Assembly (NCBI GenBank): GCA_934667125.1 | Contig: CAKULF010000006.1 | Span: forward strand, 1-64,000 | DNA length: 64,000 nucleotides | From: an uncultured Candidatus Melainabacteria bacterium | Lineage (GTDB): Bacteria > Cyanobacteriota > Vampirovibrionia > Gastranaerophilales > Gastranaerophilaceae | Reading direction: 5' to 3' | Shown: positions 35,159 to 42,871 of the stretch, in pieces | Numbering within the stretch: position 1 is the stretch's first letter | Layout of the letters: the number at the start of each line of letters is the position of its first letter | The notes under the pieces: generated by a model | Told to the model about the DNA's origin: nothing | What the model saw: the letters and a program-made list of their open reading frames with translations, nothing else | Database searches by the model: none | Program-made: the position numbers and the translations under genes

Positions 35159-36400
35159 ATGAAAAAAGGGTTTACTCTTGCAGAAATTATGATAGCGCTT
35201 GTGGTGATTGGGGTTATCACCTCAATCCTCTTACCTGTTGGGTTTAACAATGTTCCAAATGAAAATGTGATGAAATTCAAGAAAGCTGACGCAACATTAG
35301 CAAAAGTGCTTTCAGAGTTGATTACTTCAGGCGAATATTACGCTTCTGGAGATTTATCTAAAAAAGCTGACGGAACAACTTCGGATGGCGATGAATATTT
35401 TTGTAAATCTTTTTCTGACTTGCTTTCAACTAAAAATATTGAATGCGCTACGAATAAGACCAATATTGCATATTATGGCAATACAAAAAATACCTTTTTG
35501 GAAAAATATGTAATTCCTCAGGCAACTGCGGCAACATACGATGCTTGTTGGTATGTTGACCCTGCTGGCGAAAGTGTAGCGTTTTGTTATACTTCAAAAT
35601 GCAGAGAAGGGATGAATAAAAAAGGAAATCATAACGGGGTATTAGATGGCACAAAAACCATTATATTTAAAGGCACTGACGGCAAAGCAACCGTCGATAA
35701 AACAGATGGAGCAATTGCTATAGGATATACTCTAGTCACATCTTGCCCTTGTAGTTCTTCGGAAAATATGAATTACACGGACCCGCCATCATACGCTTGT
35801 GTGACAAAAAATATGACAATCGGATATTACACTAATGATGGAACACTTGTAACCACAACAAATGTTGTTTATCCGCAAAGCGCTGCATCCGCCCAAAACG
35901 CAAAAAAACAGGCCTACATTGAAGTTTTAAAAGCTTATGAAAAAGAGCAAAACAAAGAAGAGTCGCCAAGTGTGCCCTCTGGTTCGTCAAGCTTTTCAAA
36001 TATTGCCACTTTTAAACATTGTCCAATCAATCACACGCCCTCAACAGACGGTTATATTTCAACCAAAGCAAACGAAGAGGATTCAAACGGCGATTATTTA
36101 GAAAATATTGCCAAAGAAAAATTAGATGAACTTTGCGCAAAATTTGGCTCAGAAGAAATCAAAACTTCAGACAATATAATTTATTATCAGACCGACCCTA
36201 CCGCTCCGTTTGGGAAAAATGAATATTGCAATAAAAATTCAGACGGATTTTTAAACGTGTATAAGGTTGTGTGCGTTGATATAGACGGAATTAAAAAAGG
36301 CGAAAAGCCGTTTGGATATGGGGTTCGCTTGGATGGAAAAATCATGCGTGGAAAACGAGCTGGCGAATGGCTGAATAAGTCGATACAAGATAAGGAATAA
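35159..36400 (+). CDS. Type IV prepilin-like protein
   Basis: The N-terminus MKKGFTLAEIMIALVVIGVITSILLP is a class III (type IV pilin/pseudopilin) signal: basic leader, G|FTLxE cleavage site with Glu at +5, and a hydrophobic helix. The remaining ~380 residues are a large Cys-containing, polar surface domain with no recognised family, much bigger than a standard major pilin (about 150). An in-frame TTG five codons upstream is less likely than the ATG, which has AGAGAA before it. It probably forms a minor pilin or surface-exposed tip. The assembly genes are not adjacent. It is divergent from an XRE regulator. Confidence 0.8.
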   Translation: MKKGFTLAEIMIALVVIGVITSILLPVGFNNVPNENVMKFKKADATLAKVLSELITSGEYYASGDLSKKADGTTSDGDEYFCKSFSDLLSTKNIECATNKTNIAYYGNTKNTFLEKYVIPQATAATYDACWYVDPAGESVAFCYTSKCREGMNKKGNHNGVLDGTKTIIFKGTDGKATVDKTDGAIAIGYTLVTSCPCSSSENMNYTDPPSYACVTKNMTIGYYTNDGTLVTTTNVVYPQSAASAQNAKKQAYIEVLKAYEKEQNKEESPSVPSGSSSFSNIATFKHCPINHTPSTDGYISTKANEEDSNGDYLENIAKEKLDELCAKFGSEEIKTSDNIIYYQTDPTAPFGKNEYCNKNSDGFLNVYKVVCVDIDGIKKGEKPFGYGVRLDGKIMRGKRAGEWLNKSIQDKE

Positions 36401-36455
36401 GATAATCTCAAACCCCGTTTTCGACTCTTCAAATCATTGAAACACAAAAAAGTAG

Positions 36456-36475
36456 GTCGGATTTACTAATCCGAC
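36456..36475 (+). repeat. TCGGATT palindrome
   Basis: GTCGGATT-TACT-AATCCGAC is an eight-base perfect inverted repeat flanked by GTAG on the left and AACAA on the right. Inverted copies, with the flanks swapped, lie at 38341-38360 and 38680-38699. It may also act as a weak terminator for the prepilin gene. Confidence 0.8.
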
Positions 36476-36502
36476 AACAACTTGAAAAATAAGGAAAAAT
36501 TT

Positions 36503-36658
36503 ATGAAAAAAGAAGAAAAAATAGTCATAGCCTGCTTTTTAATCATGTTTTTTAGCATGCTAATTTCATACATCTACACTTGCTACAACCTAAAACCAAC
36601 TGACAAAATCTTCAAAATCCAAACTCTATTTAAAATAGATAAATCCTATCTAAAATAG
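36503..36658 (+). CDS. Small membrane protein, 51 residues
   Basis: ATG is preceded by AAGGA eight bases upstream. The peptide is a basic N-terminus (MKKEEK), one transmembrane helix (IVIACFLIMFFSMLISYIY) and a Lys-rich tail. I recognise no family. The last codons lie inside an 11-base inverted repeat (AAACTCTATTT at 36621-36631 and AAATAGAGTTT at 36653-36663), so the stop is within a hairpin. Good ribosome-binding site and clear topology make it plausible; its location in repeat-rich DNA makes it uncertain. Confidence 0.45.
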   Translation: MKKEEKIVIACFLIMFFSMLISYIYTCYNLKPTDKIFKIQTLFKIDKSYLK

Positions 36659-36663
36659 AGTTT
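36621..36663. repeat. Inverted repeat with nested hairpin
   Basis: AAACTCTATTT and AAATAGAGTTT are perfect 11-base arms. Between them TAGATA (36636-36641) pairs with TATCTA (36647-36652). Fragments of the same words (TAGAGTTT, AAATAGA) occur at 45-106 at the start of the window. Confidence 0.7.
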
Positions 36664-36698
36664 ACCTAATCATCCAAAACCTAAACCTCAACCCATTC

Positions 36699-36817
36699 CA
36701 ACATCCCCAAAACCGTTGCCCTGAACCCTCAAACCGTCACCCTGAACTTGTTTCAGGGTCTTGAAATCGTTGAAAACTAGACAACATTTGGAAAATAAAT
36801 AATTCTTCAATAGCCAA
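36699..36817 (+). repeat. Composite repeat copy A (forward)
   Basis: The order is CCCCAAAACCGT, CCCTGAAC-TTG-TTTCAGGG (36740-36758), GTTGAAAACTAGAC, then ATTCTTCAATAGCC. Copy D at 38560-38703 is its reverse complement in the same order, and copy C matches most of it. CCCTGAA/TTCAGGG is the strongest internal palindrome. Confidence 0.75.
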
Positions 36818-37260
36818 GACTTACTTGAATATTAATCATTTTAAACATAATTCTTGCGAAAAAAGATAGCTATCAAAGAAATCCTTGCAACAAAAAATTA
36901 TCTATAGCCAATTTTTATTCAATCATCAATGATTTTAATAACAAATTTTATACAACCAACAACAGGCTATCAAAGAAAGTCTTAAAATAAAAAATTTATC
37001 GATAGCCAATCTTCATTCTAATATCGATTGAGCAATAAATTTCATACAGCAGATAACAGGCTATCGAAGAAATTCTTAAATTTTTTTATAGCCAATTTTT
37101 GTTCTATTATCAATAGTTTTGGCAACAAATTTCATATAAACAACCACTAGCTATCAAAGAAATTTTTAGAGTTGAAGTTTTTCAATAGTCATTTTTTTAT
37201 TCCTGAATTATTTTTTAAATAGAAAACATTAAACAGTGCAACCTGTGGCTATCAAAGAAC
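36812..37260 (+). repeat. Tandem array of ~90-bp units
   Basis: Five imperfect units begin at 36812, 36903, 37001, 37088 and 37185. Each starts with ATAGCCAATTTTT, has ACAAATTTCATA or a variant in the middle, and ends with GGCTATCAAAGAAATTCTTAAAA. The end of one unit and the start of the next form an inverted pair (GGCTATC ... GATAGCC), so each junction can fold as a hairpin of about 45 bases. Units differ by 15-30%, unlike a CRISPR array, and the 'spacer' part is also conserved. Confidence 0.75.
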
Positions 37261-37314
37261 TATCAACCACGTAAAGTTTAACCTCTTGTTACTTTTTAAA
37301 AAGTAACCAAAACC

Positions 37315-37461
37315 CTTGCCTAATGCAACGCTCTAACAATTTCTAAACTCGTCCAATGCAAAAGAAACTCACCTGTTTTTTGTTAATTCAAAAAACAGGC
37401 TCAAACATCTTTTGCGTCGTTGACTTGTTAAGAAATTTGTTATCGCTTTTGCAATGGCAAG
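37315..37461. repeat. Long foldback element I
   Basis: The element folds around 37385. The inner stem is CCTGTTTTTTG (37372-37382) with CAAAAAACAGG (37389-37399). Next come GCAAAAGA with TCTTTTGC, then AACAATTTCT with AGAAATTTGTT, and the outer CTTGCC (37315-37320) with GGCAAG (37456-37461). It has no coding frame. It could be a foldback MITE or a structured RNA. Confidence 0.65.
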
Positions 37462-37638
37462 AAAGGTTGCGAGAATAGGGAATGATTAACGAAAAAATAG
37501 GCTTTTGAATTAATTTTGGATACTCAAAATTATGGCTATCAAAGAAATTCTTAAAATAGAAAATTTATCGATAGCCGATTTATTAGTGTTGTTTTTTTAT
37601 TTAACGATTTCTGAACTCCTAAATTCTTGGACACTTCA

Positions 37639-37738
37639 ACATTGCCTGTAGAATGTCGCCCTGAATCCCGTTTCAGGGTCTTAAAATCATTGAGGACGGG
37701 ACGAAAATTTATAAAATAAGTAATTCTTCGATAGCCAG
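37639..37738 (+). repeat. Composite repeat copy B (forward)
   Basis: It contains CCCTGAA-TCCCGT-TTCAGGG (37659-37678), a GAGGACGGGAC segment and ATTCTTCGATAGCC at the right end. It is shorter and more diverged than copy A. Confidence 0.65.
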
Positions 37739-37867
37739 TTCTTATCCTAATGTTGTTTTCATAATTAACTTGGCGTTTGTATTATGTAAAACAAAACAAA
37801 AAACAACATTTACCTTAACTCTTTGACTATCAAAGAAATCTATAGAACAGTAAATTTATAACCAACT

Positions 37868-37992
37868 AACCAAAACCCACAAACGAAAGGTGGGAGGGCA
37901 AGCTACCTCCATGAAAATCAAGGGGTGGAAAGCGAAACAAATGTTTGTTGTCTTCCTAGTGCGCCCGACTCTCCTTTCGAGGGTTTTGGTTA
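37868..37992. repeat. Long foldback element II, candidate structured RNA
   Basis: TAACCAAAACCC (37868-37879) pairs perfectly over 12 bases with GGGTTTTGGTTA (37981-37992). CGAAAGG (37885-37891) pairs with CCTTTCG (37973-37979), and GGGC with GCCC follows inside. The interior is GC-richer than its surroundings and contains GGTGGGAGGGCAAGCTACC and the palindrome ACAAATGTTTGT. The asymmetric, branched look is more like a folded RNA or a nonautonomous IS end than a simple palindrome. I cannot name it. Confidence 0.6.
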
Positions 37993-38029
37993 ATATTATT
38001 TAGGCTTTTTCTTTTTTCTTTTGGTTCTG

Positions 38030-38064
38030 TTTTCTTTTTCTTAATGCCAAAAAGAAAAAGAAAA
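38030..38064. repeat. Perfect 13-bp hairpin
   Basis: TTTTCTTTTTCTT (38030-38042) and AAGAAAAAGAAAA (38052-38064) flank a nine-base loop, AATGCCAAA. A short open frame starting at its right end (38064) runs through repeat DNA and is not considered a gene. Confidence 0.7.
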
Positions 38065-38216
38065 TGAACAAATTAAGTACGTGGTTTATAGCCGAAGAGA
38101 AATTAGAAACTTGTGGCTATTGGCGATTTTTTGCTCCAAAGATTTCTTTGATAGTCGGTTTTATCTTTATTTTTACAAGAATTATGTTAAAAATAATTAA
38201 TGTTGAAATAGATTTT

Positions 38217-38363
38217 GGCTATCGAAGAATTGGTAGTTTTTCAATTTTCGTCTAGCATTCAAAGATTTCAAGACCCTGAAACGGGGTTCAGGGTGACGTT
38301 TGAGAGAGTACGTTGAGGTAACTATGAATGTTAAATAATTGTTGGATTAGTAAATCCAACCTA
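38217..38363 (-). repeat. Composite repeat copy C (reverse)
   Basis: The order is GGCTATCGAAGAATTGG, CCCTGAAACGGGGTTCAGGG (38274-38293), then TTGTTGGATTAGTAAATCCAACCTAC. Copy D repeats this order with the same spacing, so the pair defines a roughly 145-bp composite unit. Confidence 0.75.
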
Positions 38364-38559
38364 CGATTTTAAGAATTTCTTTGATAGCCAAGGTTTTTTA
38401 TTTTTTTTATTTCGTGTTTAAAATTCTTTGATAGTCGGTTTTATTTATTATAAGGAATTATACTTGAAATAATTAATGATAAAGTTTTTTAAATTTCTGC
38501 GATAGCCAGTTTTTATTATAAGATTTATGTCTTAAACAATTAATGCTGAAATAAATTTT

Positions 38560-38703
38560 AGCTATCGAAGAATTGGTGATTTTTTAAATTTAGCCCAGTC
38601 TTCAACGAGTTTAAGACCCTGAAACGAGTTCAGGGCGACGGTTTTGGGGATATGGGGTAGTTGCAAGTAATAAATAATTGTTGGATTGATAAATCCGACC
38701 TAC
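38560..38703 (-). repeat. Composite repeat copy D (reverse)
   Basis: The order is AGCTATCGAAGAATTGG, CCCTGAAACGAGTTCAGGG (38617-38635), GGCGACGGTTTTGGGGAT, then TTGTTGGATTGATAAATCCGACCTAC. It is a direct copy of C and the reverse complement of A. Confidence 0.75.
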
Positions 38704-38737
38704 ATTAGCTCAATAAAATTCGACAAAATTTCCCAAC

Positions 38738-38760
38738 AAAAAAGCCCCAAAAGGGGCTTT
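38738..38760 (-). terminator. Terminator of the DegT aminotransferase gene
   Basis: AAAGCCCC (38741-38748) and GGGGCTTT (38753-38760) flank an AAAA loop, and a T-run follows on the minus strand. It lies 20 bases past the aminotransferase stop. Confidence 0.88.
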
Positions 38761-38779
38761 AGTATAAATTAAAAACCGT

Positions 38780-39901
38780 TTAAACAGTTGCCGCCATCTT
38801 GCTTACAATCTCAATCAAAGTCTTAGCAACTTCTTCTTGTTCTTCCTTTGTAATTTCAGCAAACATAGGCAAGCTCATTACCATTGTTGTATCTTTTTCC
38901 GTATTTGGAAGCATACCTTCTTTGAAATTATATTTTGCATGAACTTTTTGAAGATGTAAAGGAATTGGATAGTAAATCATAGCGCCAATTCCAGCTTCAG
39001 CCAATTGTTTATGAACTTCATCTCTATTTGGAACTTTAACCGTATATTGGTGATAAACACAATATGTTCCGTCCAACTCTTTTGGAGTTTGGATTAAATC
39101 ACATTTTGAGAATAATTCATTATAATAAGCCGCATGTTCACGTCTTAATTTGTTCCATTTGTCGATATATGGCAATTTAACTCTTAAAATTGCTGCTTGA
39201 ATTTCGTCTAATCTTGAATTTACGCCGATTTCATCGTGATGATAACGAACAGCGCCGCCATGGTTTCTTAGAGCCAATACTCTATTTTTTATGTATTCTG
39301 AATTAGTTGTTAACATACCGCCATCGCCCATTGTGCCAAGGTTTTTAGTAGGATAAAAGCTGAAACATCCGATATCGCCGATTGTACCAACTTTTTTGCC
39401 TTTATATTCAGCGCCGATTGCTTGACAAGCGTCTTCAATTACAAACAAATTATGACGTTTTGCAATATCCATAATAACGTCCATATCGCAAGGTTGACCG
39501 TATAAATGAACAGGGATAATTGCTTTTGTTTTTGGAGTTATGGCAGCTTCGATTTTTGAAGCATCAATATTAAATGTATCAGGGTCGATATCAACAAAAA
39601 CAGGTTTTGCGCCAACAATTCCGATTGATTCAGAAGTTGCAACAAATGTGAAAGCTGTTGAAATAACTTCGTCGCCCTCGCCGATATCTAGCGCACGAAG
39701 TGCAAGATGAAGAGCGTCTGTTCCTGAATTAAGTGCTACAGCGTGTTTAGCGCCTAAATAATCGCACATTTCTTGTTCAAAAGCTTTGTTATTTGCGCCT
39801 AAAATATATGAACCGCTTCTCATAACTTCTAAAACTGCTTTTTCAGCTTCAGCTGCGATTGTTTCATATTGTCTTTTTGAATTGATAATAGGTATCTTCA
39901 T
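38780..39901 (-). CDS. DegT/DnrJ/EryC1 sugar aminotransferase
   Basis: This PLP enzyme transfers an amino group to a keto-sugar nucleotide for surface glycans. Landmarks are LGAKHAVALNSGTDALHLALRAL, FVATSESIGIVGAKPVFVDIDPDTFNID, the PLP-lysine region GCFSFYPTKNLGTMGDGGM and the C-terminal PLHLQKVHAKY. The length of 373 is normal. It appears as a single-gene unit between two terminators. Close homologues make amino sugars such as 2,3-diacetamido or 4-amino-6-deoxy sugars; the exact product cannot be read from the sequence. Confidence 0.93.
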   Translation of the reverse strand: MKIPIINSKRQYETIAAEAEKAVLEVMRSGSYILGANNKAFEQEMCDYLGAKHAVALNSGTDALHLALRALDIGEGDEVISTAFTFVATSESIGIVGAKPVFVDIDPDTFNIDASKIEAAITPKTKAIIPVHLYGQPCDMDVIMDIAKRHNLFVIEDACQAIGAEYKGKKVGTIGDIGCFSFYPTKNLGTMGDGGMLTTNSEYIKNRVLALRNHGGAVRYHHDEIGVNSRLDEIQAAILRVKLPYIDKWNKLRREHAAYYNELFSKCDLIQTPKELDGTYCVYHQYTVKVPNRDEVHKQLAEAGIGAMIYYPIPLHLQKVHAKYNFKEGMLPNTEKDTTMVMSLPMFAEITKEEQEEVAKTLIEIVSKMAATV

Positions 39902-39997
39902 CTTTTTCTCCTCTGAATATTACAAATTTAATAAGTATATAATAGCATATATTAAGCGTTTTGGTTGTAAAGATGATGTAAAGATTTTTTTATATAA

Positions 39998-40031
39998 AAA
40001 AATAGCCCCTAAAAACTTAGGAGCTATTTTT
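39998..40031 (-). terminator. Terminator of the SLH-domain gene
   Basis: AAAAATAGC (39998-40006) pairs with GCTATTTTT (40023-40031), with a second CCTAA/TTAGG segment inside and one mismatch. It lies 14 bases past the SLH gene stop on the minus strand. Confidence 0.82.
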
Positions 40032-40044
40032 ATTTTATTATATT

Positions 40045-41262
40045 TTAGATTTCATCTCTATTTAAGATTTTAACTCTGATTGGCTCTAATAGAACAAATT
40101 CAACTCTTTGACCTTTGTGAATATATTCATTTTGTCCGTGAACCACGTTATATCTTGTTCTTGTTAAATATGGGTCATTTCTGATAACTCTCATATCTGA
40201 AACTCTTTCGCCAAGAGCAGGAATAATTGTTAACTCAGGGAAGCCTTTTGAATCAATAACTTCGGAGGTTGTTAAAGCCATATATCCGTTTTTGATAAGT
40301 CTTGTCGGACGAGTAACTTTTTGAACTTTTCCGTTTGCTTGAACCCCGATTGGAATTACAACATATTTTTCTCTTGTGATGAAGTTAAATGGAGTTCTTG
40401 CAATGAATGTGTCGCCAACTTTAGCGGTTTTAGCGTTTAGACATCTATCAACTGTCATTGGAAGAATTGTTCCCTCTGGAATTACAGCATATCCTTCATC
40501 ATAATAAACATTATCTAAAACGTAGCCGTTTGCTTTTTTAGGCTCAGCAGGTTTAGCAGGTTCCGGTTGTGGTTCTTGTTGAGCTTCTCTAATTTTATCA
40601 GACGGAATAGTTTTAACAGCTTCCATCATATTAAAAATAAATCTTGCTAATTCGCCACGAGTTGCAGGGCGCATTGGTTCAAGCGTGTGTTCATGCCCAG
40701 GAGTGTTATATACTAAACCCAACATTTGAGCTTGTCCTGCTTGGATTGTAGCCCAAGATGGGATATCTGAATAATCTTTATAAATTGAAAGAAAATGTTG
40801 AGCTTGCGCATTATCAATATTTTCAGGTTTTAAACTGTTTAAAACTACGCTAAGTGCTTCCATACGAGTAACGTCTTTGTTTGGATAGAAATATCCGTAA
40901 GGATAACCTTTAACAAGTCCATAATATGAAGCAACTTGGATGTTTCTGTTTGCCCAATGGTTTACTATATCAACATAATCAAACATAGCAGGAACTTCTT
41001 TTTCATATAAGCCCAACGCTTTAATTACCATTGTTGAAAATTCAGCACGAGTAACCTTTTGGTCAGGTCTATACAAACCATCAGGATAACCGACAACGAT
41101 TTTCTTATCTGTTAAAAATGTAACAGCTTCATAAGCCCAGTGGCTTGAAGGCAAATCAGGATAACTTTCAGGCCCTTGTTCCATAACATAATCAGCCATA
41201 ACAGGGGCAACACTTAATCCCAAAACTAACAATGCGACAATATTCAAAAATAATCTTTTCAT
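40045..41262 (-). CDS. S-layer homology domain protein, secreted
   Basis: A signal peptide (FLNIVALLVLGLSVAPVMA) is followed by three SLH modules in the first ~210 residues. Module landmarks are YPDLPSSHWAYEAVTFL...GYPDGLYRPDQKVTRAEF, YVDIVNHWANRNIQVASYYG...YFYPNKDVTRMEA and YSDIPSWATIQAGQAQ...MRPATRGELARF. SLH modules bind cell-wall polymers. A Pro/Glu/Ala linker and a ~170-residue beta domain with no family follow. Unlike cyanobacterial SomA porins, no outer-membrane barrel is evident. GGAG precedes the ATG and it has its own promoter and terminator. Confidence 0.85.
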   Translation of the reverse strand: MKRLFLNIVALLVLGLSVAPVMADYVMEQGPESYPDLPSSHWAYEAVTFLTDKKIVVGYPDGLYRPDQKVTRAEFSTMVIKALGLYEKEVPAMFDYVDIVNHWANRNIQVASYYGLVKGYPYGYFYPNKDVTRMEALSVVLNSLKPENIDNAQAQHFLSIYKDYSDIPSWATIQAGQAQMLGLVYNTPGHEHTLEPMRPATRGELARFIFNMMEAVKTIPSDKIREAQQEPQPEPAKPAEPKKANGYVLDNVYYDEGYAVIPEGTILPMTVDRCLNAKTAKVGDTFIARTPFNFITREKYVVIPIGVQANGKVQKVTRPTRLIKNGYMALTTSEVIDSKGFPELTIIPALGERVSDMRVIRNDPYLTRTRYNVVHGQNEYIHKGQRVEFVLLEPIRVKILNRDEI

Positions 41263-41294
41263 CTGATAGCTCCAAAATATATATTTTTACATTA

Positions 41295-41323
41295 ATTTTA
41301 CATGCTAAATCAATTACATGCAA
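41295..41323 (-). promoter_or_regulatory. Promoter of the SLH-domain gene
   Basis: On the minus strand TTGCAT (41318-41323) and TAAAAT (41295-41300) are separated by 17 bases, with transcription starting about 25 bases before the ATG. Confidence 0.6.
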
Positions 41324-41370
41324 GAAAAATCCTTTTCTGACAGTATAAAACTCGAAAAAAAATTTTTTTG

Positions 41371-42009
41371 CTAATTCGCTAAATCTTGTTTTAGAGTGAT
41401 TTTATCATTTTTGTTATTATTTTCAATTATATAAACATCAACCCCAAACCGCTCCGCCATCGAGGCGTCGTCTGTAAAATCGGTTTCGTTTTGATATTTT
41501 TCATGGATTTTTTTAATTAATTCATAATCGAAACTTTGAGGAGTTTGAGCGTGGAAAATCTTTTTCCTGTCAAGCGTTTTAACGATTTTTCCATTTTCAA
41601 CAACTTTAATCGTATCAATCGCCATTTTTCCAACAAGGGTTGCTTTTTTCTCATAAGTTAAAGATATTGCTTTTTTGATTGTATCAGCATCTATATAAGG
41701 TCTTGCGCCGTCATGAATTAAAACAATATCAGGTTTTGAACAAGCTAAAATCCCGTTATGAACGCTTTTTTGGCGAGTTTCACCCGCAGACGCAAATTTT
41801 ATCTTATCACAATAAATCTTAGAACCTTTAAGATGTTCTCTAATATCGTCTTTGCAAGGCACAACAACCTCGTCAACCAAAGGTAAAAACTTCAAAATTG
41901 TTGTTTCTATAACCGAATATTCGCCCAATTTTTCTAAAAGTTTATTTGAACCAAAACGAACAGAATTTCCGCCCGATGTTATAATTGCCGAAACTTTAAT
42001 ATTATTCAA
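41371..42009 (-). CDS. ispD: 2-C-methyl-D-erythritol 4-phosphate cytidylyltransferase
   Basis: IspD makes CDP-ME in the non-mevalonate isoprenoid pathway. The nucleotide-binding start is KVSAIITSGGNSVRFGSNKLL (variant of the G-x-G-x-R-x-G loop), followed by GETRQKSVHNGI, VLIHDGARPYI and the C-terminal AQTPQSFDYELI and DFTDDASMAE. The longest frame extends 24 codons into thiL. I prefer a TTG start that overlaps the thiL stop, because GGAGG lies 11 bases before it and the length (212) fits the conserved domain edge. Translational coupling to thiL is likely. Confidence 0.9.
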   Translation of the reverse strand: MNNIKVSAIITSGGNSVRFGSNKLLEKLGEYSVIETTILKFLPLVDEVVVPCKDDIREHLKGSKIYCDKIKFASAGETRQKSVHNGILACSKPDIVLIHDGARPYIDADTIKKAISLTYEKKATLVGKMAIDTIKVVENGKIVKTLDRKKIFHAQTPQSFDYELIKKIHEKYQNETDFTDDASMAERFGVDVYIIENNNKNDKITLKQDLAN

Positions 42010-42871
42010 AATGGTTAAAACCTCCGTATTCAAGCTCTTTACCATCCATATAAACCCCAAAACCCCCTGAAACTTTTCCAATAACGTTCAATTCTTTTAT
42101 GTCTTTAATTTCATTAAAATCAAAACACCCAACAAGGCAATAATCTTCGCCTCCAAACAAGACATAGTCTTTATTTTGGGTTTTATGGATAATTTTATCA
42201 TATTCAACTTCAATTTTCACTTTGCTGCGTTTTGAAATTTGAAATAAACAGTCAACTAGCCCGTCGGATGAATCCATTAAGGCGTATTTTCCTTTGATTT
42301 TTGAAATTTTATCCGCAACAGCAGGATACAAGGTCGGATTAAAATGTTTTTCTATAAAATAGCTTTCTTTTTTGCCTTGTTGAAGCTCTTCTAAACCTTT
42401 AATAGATGAGCCAAATTCGCCTACTGTTGCTACAACATAGCCGACTTTAGCGTTAGCTCTTGATGAGATGTTTCTATTTTTTGTTGAAGCAAAAACCGTG
42501 ATATTTATAAAGATTTTTTCAGCCTTGGTTAAATCTCCTCCAATCACTTTAAAATCAAAGGTTTTAGCCATTTTATCAACTTCTTTATAAAATTCTTCAA
42601 CGAATTTATTCGTCAATTTTCCGCAAAGCGAAATTGTGATATATTTTAGTTTTGCGCCCGACGCAATAGCATCTGAAATATTGACCAACAGGGCTTTTCT
42701 TGCTATTTGAGAGGGGTTCATATATTTTGTTGAAAAATGAACATCTTCAACAAGCGCATCCGTTGAAACACAAAGGTTTTCCTCAGCCAAATAAGCGCAA
42801 TCATCCCCAAGATATGAATTATCTTCGAGGGTTGAATTAATTATTTTTAAAAATTCTTCTTCTTTATTCAT
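42002..42871 (-). CDS. thiL: Thiamine-monophosphate kinase
   Basis: ThiL phosphorylates thiamine monophosphate to the diphosphate cofactor. It is a PurM-like ATP enzyme. Motifs are YLGDDCAYL, CVSTDALVEDVHF, ALLVNISDAIASGA, VIGGDLTKAEKIFINIT, YALMDSSDGL and FGGEDYCLVGC. At 289 residues it is slightly short (about 320), but all landmarks are present. It overlaps aroQ by eight bases upstream and ispD by eight downstream. Confidence 0.93.
   Translation of the reverse strand: MNKEEEFLKIINSTLEDNSYLGDDCAYLAEENLCVSTDALVEDVHFSTKYMNPSQIARKALLVNISDAIASGAKLKYITISLCGKLTNKFVEEFYKEVDKMAKTFDFKVIGGDLTKAEKIFINITVFASTKNRNISSRANAKVGYVVATVGEFGSSIKGLEELQQGKKESYFIEKHFNPTLYPAVADKISKIKGKYALMDSSDGLVDCLFQISKRSKVKIEVEYDKIIHKTQNKDYVLFGGEDYCLVGCFDFNEIKDIKELNVIGKVSGGFGVYMDGKELEYGGFNHFE

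Larger units (their letters stand above)
36659..38779. repeat. Gene-poor block of nested inverted repeats
   Basis: About 2.1 kb holds no believable gene. It contains a composite repeat present forward at 36699-36817 and 37639-37738 and reverse at 38217-38363 and 38560-38703. It also contains a tandem array of ~90-bp units on the left, inverted units on the right (38141-38223, 38422-38567), two long foldbacks (37315-37461, 37868-37992) and several simple palindromes. The left and right parts mirror each other, so the whole block is an imperfect large palindrome centred near 37.6 kb. No transposase is present. Confidence 0.8.

Noticed and set aside
36812..37260. CRISPR-like array
   Set aside because: The repeats are diverged, the 'spacers' are conserved between units, and no cas gene is in view.
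38064..38255. 63-codon open frame on the plus strand
   Set aside because: It starts inside a hairpin, runs through repeat units and has no ribosome-binding site.
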